The position numbers were made by a program, and so were the translations under genes. From Pseudolactococcus plantarum (lineage in GTDB: Bacteria; Bacillota; Bacilli; Lactobacillales; Streptococcaceae), in assembly GCF_002441715.1 (NCBI RefSeq), contig NZ_JXJX01000011.1, positions 22,146-86,145 on the forward strand: 64,000 bases of DNA, read 5' to 3'. Positions 1 through 8,059 of the stretch are shown here, piece after piece. How positions within the stretch are numbered: the first letter of the stretch is position 1; every line of letters starts with the position of its first letter. Under the pieces are notes generated by a model. The model saw only the letters and a program-made list of their open reading frames with translations. It made no database searches and was not told where the DNA came from.

Positions 1-100
1 CTATTAAAACAAAGAGTAAACAAGTTGATAGCCATTAATTAAGGGATTGCAAGACTTCCACCATCTCTTGCTCGCTGATAATATTAATTAACGACATAGG
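1..100 (-). promoter_or_regulatory. Possible 5' part of an ileS T-box leader (cut by window edge)
   Basis: Downstream of divIVA on the minus strand the sequence can form nested stems. An outer TTAATTAA pairs with a second TTAATTAA, and an inner GCAAGA pairs with TCTTGC around a GATGGTGGAAG loop that resembles the distal part of T-box stem I. An ATC triplet lies in the 3' side internal loop, as expected for an isoleucine specifier. In streptococci divIVA is commonly followed by ileS. The antiterminator half and ileS would lie outside the window, so this is a tentative call. Confidence 0.3.
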
Positions 101-105
101 CTTGT

Positions 106-804
106 TTATGCTTCAGTTTCTGTATCTTTTTTATCAGTATCTACATCAACATCAGCTGTTACAGGCTCTGCAACAGGTGCTGCTGCTTCTTGAGCATCAA
201 GTATCGCAGAAACTTCGTTGACAGTCTGACTAATCTGAACTGTATTACCTTCATGAGTATCTATAATTTCTTTAAGTTTTTCTACACCATCTCCAATGTA
301 TGTTGTCGTTGGTTTTAGAATTTCTTCCCACTCATGAGATTTAATACCTTCTAATTGAGATTCAACCATCAAAGCCATACGTTGGTGATAAATTCTCATT
401 TTACGTTTTAGTTCTTCTGTCTCTTTGACCAATTGACGTGCATCATCAGAAGCAGAATTCAAAATCACACCAGCTTCTTTTTTAGCAGCTTCTAAAATGT
501 ATTGGGCTTTTTGGCCTGCCTCAACCGTAATCGCATTTGCTTCATTTATAGCATGCTCTTTCAAGTTGTCTGCAGCACTTTGTGCCACTACAATCGACTT
601 ATTTAAAGAGTCTTTCATGCCTTCATATGACTCAACACGCTCACGTAAACTTTTTAGTTCGCGATCTTGATCTTTGATTTTTTCTGCAAATTCATCATAA
701 TCTCTAATGATCAAATCTAGAAAATCATCAACATCTACTTTATTGTAGCCTCGCACTTTTGTTGCAAAGGTTTTATTTTGAACATCTAAACTATTTAAAC
801 TCAT
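106..804 (-). CDS. divIVA: DivIVA, pole and septum placement protein
   Basis: A 232-residue protein that binds curved membrane at the septum and poles and recruits other division proteins. The N-terminus (MSLNSLDVQNKTF, then RGYNKVDVDDFLD) is the conserved DivIVA lipid-binding domain. It is followed by a long charged coiled coil (about residues 30-200) and an acidic tail of Glu, Val, Ala and Asp. The start at 804 is preferred to an upstream in-frame ATG because AAAGGGAA lies 6 nt before it and family members begin here. It is the last division gene of the ftsA-to-divIVA series. Confidence 0.95.
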   Translation of the reverse strand: MSLNSLDVQNKTFATKVRGYNKVDVDDFLDLIIRDYDEFAEKIKDQDRELKSLRERVESYEGMKDSLNKSIVVAQSAADNLKEHAINEANAITVEAGQKAQYILEAAKKEAGVILNSASDDARQLVKETEELKRKMRIYHQRMALMVESQLEGIKSHEWEEILKPTTTYIGDGVEKLKEIIDTHEGNTVQISQTVNEVSAILDAQEAAAPVAEPVTADVDVDTDKKDTETEA

Positions 805-823
805 AAGATTCCCTTTCTTAATG

Positions 824-1618
824 CTACTTACTTGATATAATTTGAACTTCAACTCTGATTTTATTTTTTTTCGTAAGACCTAAGTTATGAAGTAATTTTA
901 CTCTACCAAATCCACGAATACTAATCAAATCTGTTTCAAAAAGTTCAAAATCATTTCGTAATACTTCTGCGTAATTAACCTTAACTTTATTTGACTGAAT
1001 TAATTTTTGCGCTTGACTACGAGAGTAATTAAATATACTAGCAATTACTTTATCCAAACGCAAACTAGATAAGCTCACCGTTTTGTAATCTAGTTGATCA
1101 GGGACTTTAACGTATTGTTCTGGTTTAATTTCACTGATTTTTACACCACTACGTGCTATTTTCTGTATTTTTTCGATAAATACTGACACCATTTTTTGAT
1201 CTACAAATACCTGTGCAAATGATGGATGGACAGTAATGTCTCCTATTTTTGCTCGGTCAACTCCTGTTTCACCAAGTAATGTCCCTAATATTTGTGAATG
1301 CTTAAGTGTGACGAATTTACTTGCAAACCCTATTTGTAAACAAGATAACTCAAAATCAGAAAGAGACAATTGGTAATAATCCGGCGCTATAATCAGCTTC
1401 ACATATTCTGTTTCAGCAATCATAGTGCTAGAATAAAGGTGAATATCTTGTTGCTTAGCTTGATTCAGCACAGTTTGTAAGATATAGCATTCTCTAGGAT
1501 TTAAAAAATCTGTCGTCACAATACTATAAGTAGCTGAAACTTTATCAATCCAATCCGTCACCTTATCGATGAATAAGCGCTCACTTGGGCGGAAGTGCTG
1601 ATATATGTCGTTAGCCAT
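824..1618 (-). CDS. ylmH: YlmH, S4-domain RNA-binding protein
   Basis: A 264-residue protein of the YlmH family, with an N-terminal region of unclear fold and a C-terminal S4 RNA-binding domain (about residues 180-260, containing LRLDKVIASIFNYSRSQA). Homologues in Firmicutes lie in the division cluster and have been linked to ribosome or stalled-peptide handling. The start is set at 1618, where ATG overlaps the ylmG stop codon (TAATG), which indicates translational coupling. An in-frame upstream ATG at 1651 lies inside ylmG and is unlikely. Confidence 0.92.
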   Translation of the reverse strand: MANDIYQHFRPSERLFIDKVTDWIDKVSATYSIVTTDFLNPRECYILQTVLNQAKQQDIHLYSSTMIAETEYVKLIIAPDYYQLSLSDFELSCLQIGFASKFVTLKHSQILGTLLGETGVDRAKIGDITVHPSFAQVFVDQKMVSVFIEKIQKIARSGVKISEIKPEQYVKVPDQLDYKTVSLSSLRLDKVIASIFNYSRSQAQKLIQSNKVKVNYAEVLRNDFELFETDLISIRGFGRVKLLHNLGLTKKNKIRVEVQIISSK

Positions 1619-1863
1619 TATGCAATGATCAGCAACAAGCGTTGGATACAATTTAAAGCAATAATTGCAACGACCACTGTAAAATCAATACCCGCAAATT
1701 GAAGTGGTAATGGATCAAAAATAGATAGGAAAGGTCTTGAAACAGATTCAATCAGTTTACCAATTTGATTATTTCTTAACCCTGGCACCCAGCTCATTAA
1801 CGCATAAGCAATCAAGATCCACTCATAGAATGTGATCAAATGATACAAGAAGTAAATAATCAT
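1618..1863 (-). CDS. ylmG: YlmG/YggT family membrane protein
   Basis: An 81-residue YggT-family protein with two predicted membrane segments, residues 1-25 and 55-80, separated by the conserved loop SWVPGLRNNQIGKLIESVSRPFL (in part) with a DPLPLQFAGIDF motif. The family is found in the division cluster of Gram-positive bacteria and in plastids and is linked to nucleoid or septum organisation, but its molecular role is unclear. It overlaps the sepF end by 4 nt (ATGA) and the ylmH start by 1 nt. Confidence 0.92.
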   Translation of the reverse strand: MIIYFLYHLITFYEWILIAYALMSWVPGLRNNQIGKLIESVSRPFLSIFDPLPLQFAGIDFTVVVAIIALNCIQRLLLIIA

Positions 1864-2417
1864 TGGAAATTATCCATTCCTTCAAAATTTCGACCTGACA
1901 GAATACTCATTTCCTTTTCAGCATCAACTGTCATGCCATTTGGTGTAAGTAAGAAGATTTGTCCACCGACATTTTGAATATCACCGTCAAGTGTAAAGAC
2001 AACCCCTGTCAAAAAGTCGATCGAACGACGAGCTTGTTGATCACCCATATTTTTAAAGTTGACCAATACGCTCTCTCCATTTCGGACAATACGTGCTGAT
2101 TCCATAATATTATCATACGCAGCAGGCTCTTTAATGGCGATAGTTGGTATAATACTTGAAGCTGTAGACGTTTGACGTTGCTGACTTGAAGCTCTTTTAT
2201 TATTATGATTCAAGTTTTCTGTTTGACGAGATGCTTTACGTTCATAGTTAAAATCTGATTCTTGACTCGTAGGCTTCTGTACTGCTTGCAATGTCGATTG
2301 ACTTTTCACCTGACTCTGAACCACTTGTGGTTGGGGACGTGAAGGAGTTGACATCTCCTCTTCTTCTCCCAAATTAAAATACTCTTTTGCTTTTTCAATA
2401 TACTCTTTTAAAGCCAT
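1860..2417 (-). CDS. sepF: SepF, FtsZ-bundling division protein
   Basis: A 185-residue SepF. The N-terminal amphipathic membrane-binding helix (MALKEYIEKAKEYFNLG) is followed by a Gln/Ser/Thr-rich linker (about residues 20-90) and the SepF globular domain (about 95-175), which ends in the typical FLLTPNGMTV stretch. SepF forms rings that bundle FtsZ and tie it to the membrane by binding the FtsZ C-terminal tail. That tail is intact in the FtsZ encoded two genes upstream. Only a weak AGGTAG precedes the start. Confidence 0.95.
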   Translation of the reverse strand: MALKEYIEKAKEYFNLGEEEEMSTPSRPQPQVVQSQVKSQSTLQAVQKPTSQESDFNYERKASRQTENLNHNNKRASSQQRQTSTASSIIPTIAIKEPAAYDNIMESARIVRNGESVLVNFKNMGDQQARRSIDFLTGVVFTLDGDIQNVGGQIFLLTPNGMTVDAEKEMSILSGRNFEGMDNFQ

Positions 2418-2467
2418 TAATTTCTACCTACTTACTCTATCTCATCTCTAATATTGAGAGCTATTAT

Positions 2468-3142
2468 TTATTTAAAAAATTCACTGCCAATTCTAACAAA
2501 AGTAGCACCATGCTTGATTGCTTGTGGATAATCTTGACTCATCCCCATAGACAACTCCGTACACGGCATATTTAGTATTTTTTGACTTGAAATATTTTCT
2601 TGTATCGCTTTCGCTTCTGCAAAAATACTATTTTTTTCATCTTCTGTCGCTTCTCGTGGTGTCATGGTCATGATCCCAACAACTGCTATATTTTCTAGCT
2701 TGGCAAGTTCTGGTAAGACCTGCTTTAACTCAGCAATAGAGAAACCATGTTTACTTGTTTCCCCTGAAATATTAACCTGTAAAAAACAGTTAATCACATG
2801 GTCAGCTCGTTTATTTATTTCTTTAGCTAGTTTAACAGAATCTAAAGCATGAAAATAATCAACATAATTGATTACCTCTTTGACTTTTCTACGCTGTAAT
2901 GTGCCGATGAGATGCCAAGTAATTGGCATCTCATGCAATTGATGGTATTTGTCTAAAAATAGTTCTACTCTATTTTCGCCTATATGTGTGATACCAGCTT
3001 CTACAAGTGCTTTAGCTTGATTAGCATCTACATATTTAGTAACCCCTACGATGGTGGTTGGACGAGCTAAGTTAGATAGTTTATTTTTATCTTCAATCGC
3101 TACACGGCTCATCACCTCTGAAACATTTTCAATTAGTGTCAT
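2468..3142 (-). CDS. ylmE: YggS/YlmE family pyridoxal-phosphate homeostasis protein
   Basis: A 224-residue single-domain TIM-barrel protein of the PLP-binding family (PLPBP, YggS, YlmE). The PLP lysine lies in VGVTKYVD near residue 36 and is followed by HIGENRVE. The C-terminal SMGMSQDYPQAIKHGATFVRIG is the conserved phosphate-binding region. It buffers PLP and supports amino acid and keto acid balance, without known catalysis. It starts 3 nt after ftsZ and is part of the division operon. Confidence 0.93.
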   Translation of the reverse strand: MTLIENVSEVMSRVAIEDKNKLSNLARPTTIVGVTKYVDANQAKALVEAGITHIGENRVELFLDKYHQLHEMPITWHLIGTLQRRKVKEVINYVDYFHALDSVKLAKEINKRADHVINCFLQVNISGETSKHGFSIAELKQVLPELAKLENIAVVGIMTMTPREATEDEKNSIFAEAKAIQENISSQKILNMPCTELSMGMSQDYPQAIKHGATFVRIGSEFFK

Positions 3143-3145
3143 TGT

Positions 3146-4408
3146 TTAACGTTTTAAGAATGGTGGGATATCTAAATCATCATTATTTGTTGATGTCGTT
3201 GTACCACCAAATGTGTTGACGCTTTGAGTAGGAGTTGATTCAGATGGTGTTTGACGAACAGGATTTTCTTTACGAATATCCCAGCTACCAAATGCAGACT
3301 CTGGTGATGTGCTTACTGGTGCTTGTGTGGGTTGGTTCCCTGAAAAATGATCTTTTGTCGTATCGACGTTTGATGACCCAAGCACACGACGTCTTGGTTG
3401 TTCAGTTACTGTATTTGCAACTGCTTGACGTGGGACAACTCTTTGCACTTCTTCTTCAGAAACTCCTGTAGCAACAACTGTTACACGAATTTCATCTTTA
3501 AGTGTGTCATCGATTGATGTGCCTAAAAGAATATTTACGTCATTACCTGCAGCTTGGATAACAAGTTCTGAAGCATCTTGTGCCTCTGTTAAACTCATGT
3601 CCATACCACCTGTAACATTTAGCAGGACATTTTCTGCACCTTCAATAGTTGTTTCCAAAAGAGGTGAATAGATTGCTTTACGTGTTGCTTCAATCACACG
3701 ATCTTCGCCACTAGCAATCCCGATACCCATCAATGCATCACCTTTATTTGCCATGACAGTTTTAACATCAGCAAAGTCAAGATTAATCATACCTGGGTTA
3801 GTGATGAGGTCAGTTACACCTTGAACACCTTGACGTAATACGTTATCAGCTTCTTGCAAAGCTTCTTTTAAAGGTGTTTTCTTGTCAACGATTTCTAGTA
3901 AGTTATTGTTTGAAATAATCAGTAGTGTATCTACCGATGATTTCAATAATTCAATACCTTCTGAGGCAAAGTACCCTCTTTTAGACCCTTCAAAACCAAA
4001 CGGACGTGTTACGACACCAACTGTCAATGCGCCTAATTCACGAGAAATTTGAGCAATCACTGGTGCAGCACCTGTACCAGTACCTCCGCCCATACCTGCT
4101 GTGATAAAGACCATATCTGCACCTTGAAGTACTTGTTCAATTGTTTCTGCAGATTCTTCAGCAGCTTTTTGACCAACTTCTGGTTTTGACCCTGCGCCTA
4201 ATCCACGAGTTAATTTTGGTCCAAGTTGGATTACTGTATCAGCTTGCGATGCACGCAAAGCTTGCACATCAGTATTTGCGGCAATAAATTCAACGCCTGA
4301 AACACCTTCTTCAACCATACGGTTGATCGCGTTTCCACCGGCTCCACCGACACCAATAACTTTTATAACAGCTCCTTGTGTGAGCGTTTCATCAAAGGAA
4401 AATTCCAT
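3146..4408 (-). CDS. ftsZ: FtsZ, tubulin-like division GTPase
   Basis: A 420-residue FtsZ, which polymerises at midcell into the Z ring. The nucleotide-binding GGAGGNA (about 21-27) and tubulin signature GGGTGTG (107-113) are intact. The T7 catalytic loop region contains [12 protein letters not shown] disordered linker rich in Ser, Thr, Pro and Gln (about 315-405) leads to the conserved tail [10 protein letters not shown] (411-420), which docks FtsA and SepF. It follows ftsA after about 100 nt and leads into ylmE after 3 nt. Confidence 0.98.
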   Translation of the reverse strand: MEFSFDETLTQGAVIKVIGVGGAGGNAINRMVEEGVSGVEFIAANTDVQALRASQADTVIQLGPKLTRGLGAGSKPEVGQKAAEESAETIEQVLQGADMVFITAGMGGGTGTGAAPVIAQISRELGALTVGVVTRPFGFEGSKRGYFASEGIELLKSSVDTLLIISNNNLLEIVDKKTPLKEALQEADNVLRQGVQGVTDLITNPGMINLDFADVKTVMANKGDALMGIGIASGEDRVIEATRKAIYSPLLETTIEGAENVLLNVTGGMDMSLTEAQDASELVIQAAGNDVNILLGTSIDDTLKDEIRVTVVATGVSEEEVQRVVPRQAVANTVTEQPRRRVLGSSNVDTTKDHFSGNQPTQAPVSTSPESAFGSWDIRKENPVRQTPSESTPTQSVNTFGGTTTSTNNDDLDIPPFLKR

Positions 4409-4507
4409 TATTTTATATCTCCAAATTCATTTTTATCGCAACAATTAAAGTATCACATCACTGATAACCTAATCTAGTCATGTTAAACCTGCTTTAACTG
4501 TCTTATT

Positions 4508-5881
4508 TTAGTCAAACATACTACCAAATACATTACGGACTTTGTCTACAATGCTTTCTTTTGGTTCTTTATCTTGTTTTGGCGTGCTAACTTGTGGTGC
4601 TTGTGTCATGTAAGTTGTATCATCTACTGATGATGCATAACTAGAGTCGGCAAACATCTCAGTTGCTGGTTCACGATAGATAGCAGAAGTCTCTACAATT
4701 GGTTCACTAAATAATGTATTACCAGCGGCAGCTTGTGTCACTAGATTTTCAATATCAGAACGACTACCTACATAATCAACGATTGATATGACCTGAGCAA
4801 AAGTTGGATTACGAAGTCCCATCTCAGTTGGTACATATAATCTGACGTTTGTACCAATTATCTCAGTAGCAAGTTCAGCAACACCAGGCATTGCTGCAGC
4901 ACCACCTAAAAGGATAATACCTCCTGGCAACGATAAGCCACGTGAACGTTCTAAATCTTGACGTACGCGTGAGAAAATTTGACTTAAACGTGCTTCAATA
5001 ATCTCTGACAAGTAATATTCAGTAATTTCAACTGGTTCAGTATGTCCAACGACAGATACTGGGAAACGTTCATCTTTACTTGCTCGTGCAGTAGAAGCCT
5101 CACCATAGTTTAGTTTGACATTATCTGCTTGATCTGTAGAGGTATTTAGAATAGTAGAAATATCTTTAGTGATATAATCTCCACCCTCAGCAATCACATG
5201 AGCAAATTGTAATTCTTGATCACGAATTGCCATAACAGTTGTTTGACCAGCACCAAGATCTACGACAACAGTGCCGAACTCTCGTTCACTTTCATTTAAA
5301 ACATGATGTGCAATAGCCAATGGTGCGATGACTATATTTTCAACTGCAAGTCCTGCACGCTCTATCGCCCGACGGATATTGTGCACTAAAGTTTTAGGGC
5401 CTGTGTAAACAAGTCCCTTCATTTCAAGGCGAACACCAAACATGCCTCTAGGATCAGAGATACCAGAAAATCCATCCACAGTAAATTCTTTAGGTTCTAC
5501 TGCGATGATTTCACGTTCTGGCATCATACCACGCATGAGTGCACTCGCGACAACTTGACTAATATCAGATTCTACAACTTCTTTAGATTCGCTGTTGACT
5601 GTCACCATACCTTGACAAGCATCAACTTCAAGACGATTAGCTGGAACAGCAACATTTACCCCTGTAATTTGGATGCCTGCGCGTTCTTCTGCTGCATTTA
5701 CAGCCTTGCGAATTGCTTGAGATACTTTTTCAATATCTACAATTGTTCCATTTTTTAAACCGTCAGATTTTGCATTTCCGACACCAATTATATTCATTTC
5801 ACCAGAGACATATTCAGCAACTAATACTTTTATCGTATTCGTGCCAATATCTAGTCCCGTATAAAGTCCACTTTTGGCCAT
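4508..5881 (-). CDS. ftsA: FtsA, actin-like membrane anchor of the Z ring
   Basis: A 457-residue FtsA of the actin/Hsp70 ATPase superfamily. Phosphate motif 1 (TGLDIGTNTIKV) is near residue 8 and phosphate motif 2 (VVDLGAGQTTV) near 205. The C-terminus ends in an amphipathic helix (SIVDKVRNVFGSMFD) that binds membrane, after a disordered stretch. The start at 5881 is chosen over an in-frame start 18 nt upstream because AAGGAG lies 7 nt before it. It is the first gene of the division operon. Confidence 0.97.
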   Translation of the reverse strand: MAKSGLYTGLDIGTNTIKVLVAEYVSGEMNIIGVGNAKSDGLKNGTIVDIEKVSQAIRKAVNAAEERAGIQITGVNVAVPANRLEVDACQGMVTVNSESKEVVESDISQVVASALMRGMMPEREIIAVEPKEFTVDGFSGISDPRGMFGVRLEMKGLVYTGPKTLVHNIRRAIERAGLAVENIVIAPLAIAHHVLNESEREFGTVVVDLGAGQTTVMAIRDQELQFAHVIAEGGDYITKDISTILNTSTDQADNVKLNYGEASTARASKDERFPVSVVGHTEPVEITEYYLSEIIEARLSQIFSRVRQDLERSRGLSLPGGIILLGGAAAMPGVAELATEIIGTNVRLYVPTEMGLRNPTFAQVISIVDYVGSRSDIENLVTQAAAGNTLFSEPIVETSAIYREPATEMFADSSYASSVDDTTYMTQAPQVSTPKQDKEPKESIVDKVRNVFGSMFD

Positions 5882-5972
5882 TAAAGCGACTCCTTCCATT
5901 ATCCATTCATCATTTTAAGGTTAATTATTTAAAAAGTTTCTAATGCTACTTTCAGCATAAACACTCTTTTTT

Positions 5973-6000
5973 ATTTTAACACAAAATCACAGCAAAACAA
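5973..6000 (-). promoter_or_regulatory. Predicted promoter of the ftsA operon
   Basis: On the minus strand TTGTTT (6000-5995), a 16-nt spacer and TGTTAAAAT (extended -10, hexamer 5978-5973) lie about 90 nt before ftsA. The -35 element sits in the loop of the degV terminator hairpin. Confidence 0.4.
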
Positions 6001-6019
6001 GAAATTTACTGTGATTTTT
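5983..6019 (-). terminator. Terminator of degV
   Basis: AAAATCACAG pairs with CTGTGATTTT across a 16-nt loop, and the 3' arm ends in T residues on the minus strand. It lies 20 nt after the degV stop codon. Confidence 0.7.
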
Positions 6020-6038
6020 GACATTTATTCTTAATTTT

Positions 6039-6908
6039 TTAATTTCGATTCGTTTCGGCAATATAAAATACTGCTATTGTTCCCGAACCGGTATGTGCGA
6101 CAATCGTTGGCCCTAAAGGTGTCACTATCACTTCTTGAACTAAATCAGAAGCCAATAAGGTATTTTTTAATTTTTCTGCAACACTAACATCCCCAGAATA
6201 GCCAATCATCACTTTAGGATAGTTGCTATCTAATTCTGCTAAAACAGCGGCAACGACTGATGTAATCGCCTTTTTCTTACCTCTAATTTTACCAGCTGGT
6301 CTTAGTTTACCTTCTGGATCAACATCAATAATGGGTTTTAAATTCACTAAAGTGCCGACAGTTGCTGCAGTTTTTGAAACACGGCCACCTCTAGACAAAT
6401 GAAATAGATCATCCGCCATGACCCAACTCCGTAAACGTGGAACAAGGCTTTCTAAAACAGTGACAACTTCTGGCACTGTTTTTCCTGCATCACGAAGTTT
6501 AACCGCTTCTCTAACCAAATATCCTTCTCCCGAAGCAGCAGCTAAGGTATCGATAATTGTGATTTTTGCAGTTGGTGTTTCAGAAAGTATCATTTCTTGT
6601 GCCATTTTTGCACTTTGTAAGGTACCTGAAAGCCCTGAAGAAAATCCGATATAGAGCACTTCCACCCCTTCTGATACTATAGGTTTAAATGCATCTAAAA
6701 ATTGCCCCACATTAACCTGAGATGTGACCGGTTTTGCCCCTTCACTCATTTTTTTCAATAAAACATCACTTGTCAAATGTCCCTGACCTGTTGTCTGATA
6801 GGTGACATCTTCCAGTGTTACCGTCACCCCTAACATCACAATATCATGTTCAGCCGCATAGCTATCTGATAAGTCTGTAGTTGAATCTGTGACAATTTTA
6901 TAAGTCAT
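6039..6908 (-). CDS. DegV/FakB family fatty-acid-binding protein
   Basis: A 289-residue DegV-fold protein. Members of the family (FakB) hold a fatty acid for phosphorylation by the kinase FakA, which feeds exogenous fatty acids into phospholipids. Visible family motifs are VTDSTTDLS near the N-terminus, the fatty-acid head-group site GFSSGLSGTLQSA (about 90-102) and LSRGGRVSKTAA. Which acyl chain it binds cannot be told. The ATG at 6908 is preferred to a GTG 6 nt upstream because GAAGGAG sits 5 nt before it. Confidence 0.9.
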   Translation of the reverse strand: MTYKIVTDSTTDLSDSYAAEHDIVMLGVTVTLEDVTYQTTGQGHLTSDVLLKKMSEGAKPVTSQVNVGQFLDAFKPIVSEGVEVLYIGFSSGLSGTLQSAKMAQEMILSETPTAKITIIDTLAAASGEGYLVREAVKLRDAGKTVPEVVTVLESLVPRLRSWVMADDLFHLSRGGRVSKTAATVGTLVNLKPIIDVDPEGKLRPAGKIRGKKKAITSVVAAVLAELDSNYPKVMIGYSGDVSVAEKLKNTLLASDLVQEVIVTPLGPTIVAHTGSGTIAVFYIAETNRN

Positions 6909-7009
6909 ATCCACTCCTTCTAACTGGTTAACTTAGTTTTTGAGCTATCGCACACCGATATGTGATATGTGTGCCTCGATCACTCATATATCTGTACTAT
7001 CAGACAAAC

Positions 7010-7801
7010 TTACTTGAAGTTTCTAGCCCACTCATACATCAAAATACCCGCAGCAACACCTGCATTTAGACTTTGTACGTGGCCTTTCATAGGAATTGTC
7101 ACCATCTCATCTACTTGTTTCTTAATATTTTGAGTGATCCCTGTCCCTTCAGCACCAATAATTAAAGCAAGTTTTCCTTGTGTCTGCCAATTATAGCAAG
7201 GTGTGCCGTTCATATCTGTCCCAAAAATCCAGAATCCTGCTGCTTTTAGTTTATCCAGTGTTTGGGATAAATTAGTCACACGAGTGATTGGAATATGGTT
7301 GACTGCACCTGTAGATGTTTTGACAACAACTGGCGTTACTCCTACAGAACGATGTTTAGGAATGATAATTCCAGATACCCCTGTCGCATCTGCAGTCCTT
7401 AAAATACTCCCCAAATTATGCGGGTCAGTTAACCCATCAATGATAATTAAAAGTGGATTATCAAGATCTTCTGTTATCTCTAGAATATCTGATAATTCCC
7501 GGTAAGCATAAGCACTGGTTTTTAATACAAACCCTTGGTGAACGCCACCATCGCTCATCTCTTTTAATTTTTCTTTGCTAACAAATGACATACCTACTTT
7601 TTTTTCACTTGCCAGTTGTTTCAGTTTATCGACATTTTTACCACGTATATCATCCTGAATATAGAGTTTATTGCCTACATTCTCTCTCAGGGCATCCGCG
7701 ACTGCATGTACACCATAGACGGTATCATTAGCATCTTCTGCAACCTGATTCTTATTCTCATACGTTTTTTTGTCGTGACGATTATCAAGATTTTTTTTCA
7801 T
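7010..7801 (-). CDS. rlmB: RlmB-like 23S rRNA 2'-O-methyltransferase (SpoU/TrmH family)
   Basis: A 263-residue SPOUT methyltransferase. It has an N-terminal substrate-binding domain (VYGVHAVADAL onward) and a C-terminal trefoil-knot domain with motif 1 LTDPHNLGSILRTADA, motif 2 LIIGAEGTGI and motif 3 PMKGHVQSLNAGVAAGI. It probably methylates the G2251-equivalent of 23S rRNA using SAM. The start at 7801 has no Shine-Dalgarno sequence, and the A of the ATG is 7 nt after a perfect extended -10, so the mRNA is probably leaderless. Confidence 0.9.
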   Translation of the reverse strand: MKKNLDNRHDKKTYENKNQVAEDANDTVYGVHAVADALRENVGNKLYIQDDIRGKNVDKLKQLASEKKVGMSFVSKEKLKEMSDGGVHQGFVLKTSAYAYRELSDILEITEDLDNPLLIIIDGLTDPHNLGSILRTADATGVSGIIIPKHRSVGVTPVVVKTSTGAVNHIPITRVTNLSQTLDKLKAAGFWIFGTDMNGTPCYNWQTQGKLALIIGAEGTGITQNIKKQVDEMVTIPMKGHVQSLNAGVAAGILMYEWARNFK

Positions 7802-7807
7802 AATAGT

Positions 7808-7816
7808 ATTATAACA
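7808..7816 (-). promoter_or_regulatory. Extended -10 promoter of rlmB, start site on the ATG
   Basis: TGTTATAAT (minus strand, hexamer 7813-7808) places the predicted +1 at 7801, which is the A of the rlmB start codon. The -35 region (CTAACT) is poor, as is usual for extended -10 promoters. Confidence 0.6.
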
Positions 7817-7858
7817 TAGTCTTTCATCAGAGTTAGTCAATCCAAAAATTAGCAATAG

Positions 7859-7882
7859 GTTGGTCATCTCATACAGACCAAC
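7859..7882. repeat. Inverted repeat upstream of the rlmB promoter
   Basis: GTTGGTC and GACCAAC are separated by 10 nt, between the priA terminator and the rlmB promoter. No T tract follows on either strand, so it may be an operator or an inert hairpin. Confidence 0.35.
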
Positions 7883-7890
7883 TGTACGAT

Positions 7891-7926
7891 AAAAATCCTC
7901 GCCATACACGTATCGGTATCGCGAGG
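7891..7926 (-). terminator. Terminator downstream of priA
   Basis: CCTCGC pairs with GCGAGG across 18 nt and is followed by ATTTTTA on the minus strand, about 130 nt after the priA stop codon. Confidence 0.6.
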
Positions 7927-8059
7927 ACTTATGTATGATGACAAGCATTAGCCTTAGTGTTTATGAGTCCATAGATAGGGGTTAGCTAATCACCCAAACA
8001 TCAGCACAATCAGTTAGCAACTAAGCTCTCAAATACTATTTTCAGTAGTTTAGCTTACA

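Noticed and set aside
3235..3471. Plus-strand ORF across the ftsZ C-terminal linker
   Set aside because: Antisense shadow of ftsZ without a ribosome site or promoter.
6948..6972. GCACAC/GTGTGC inverted repeat between rlmB and degV as a terminator
   Set aside because: No T tract follows on either strand and the upper stem has mismatches, so rlmB and degV may simply be read together.
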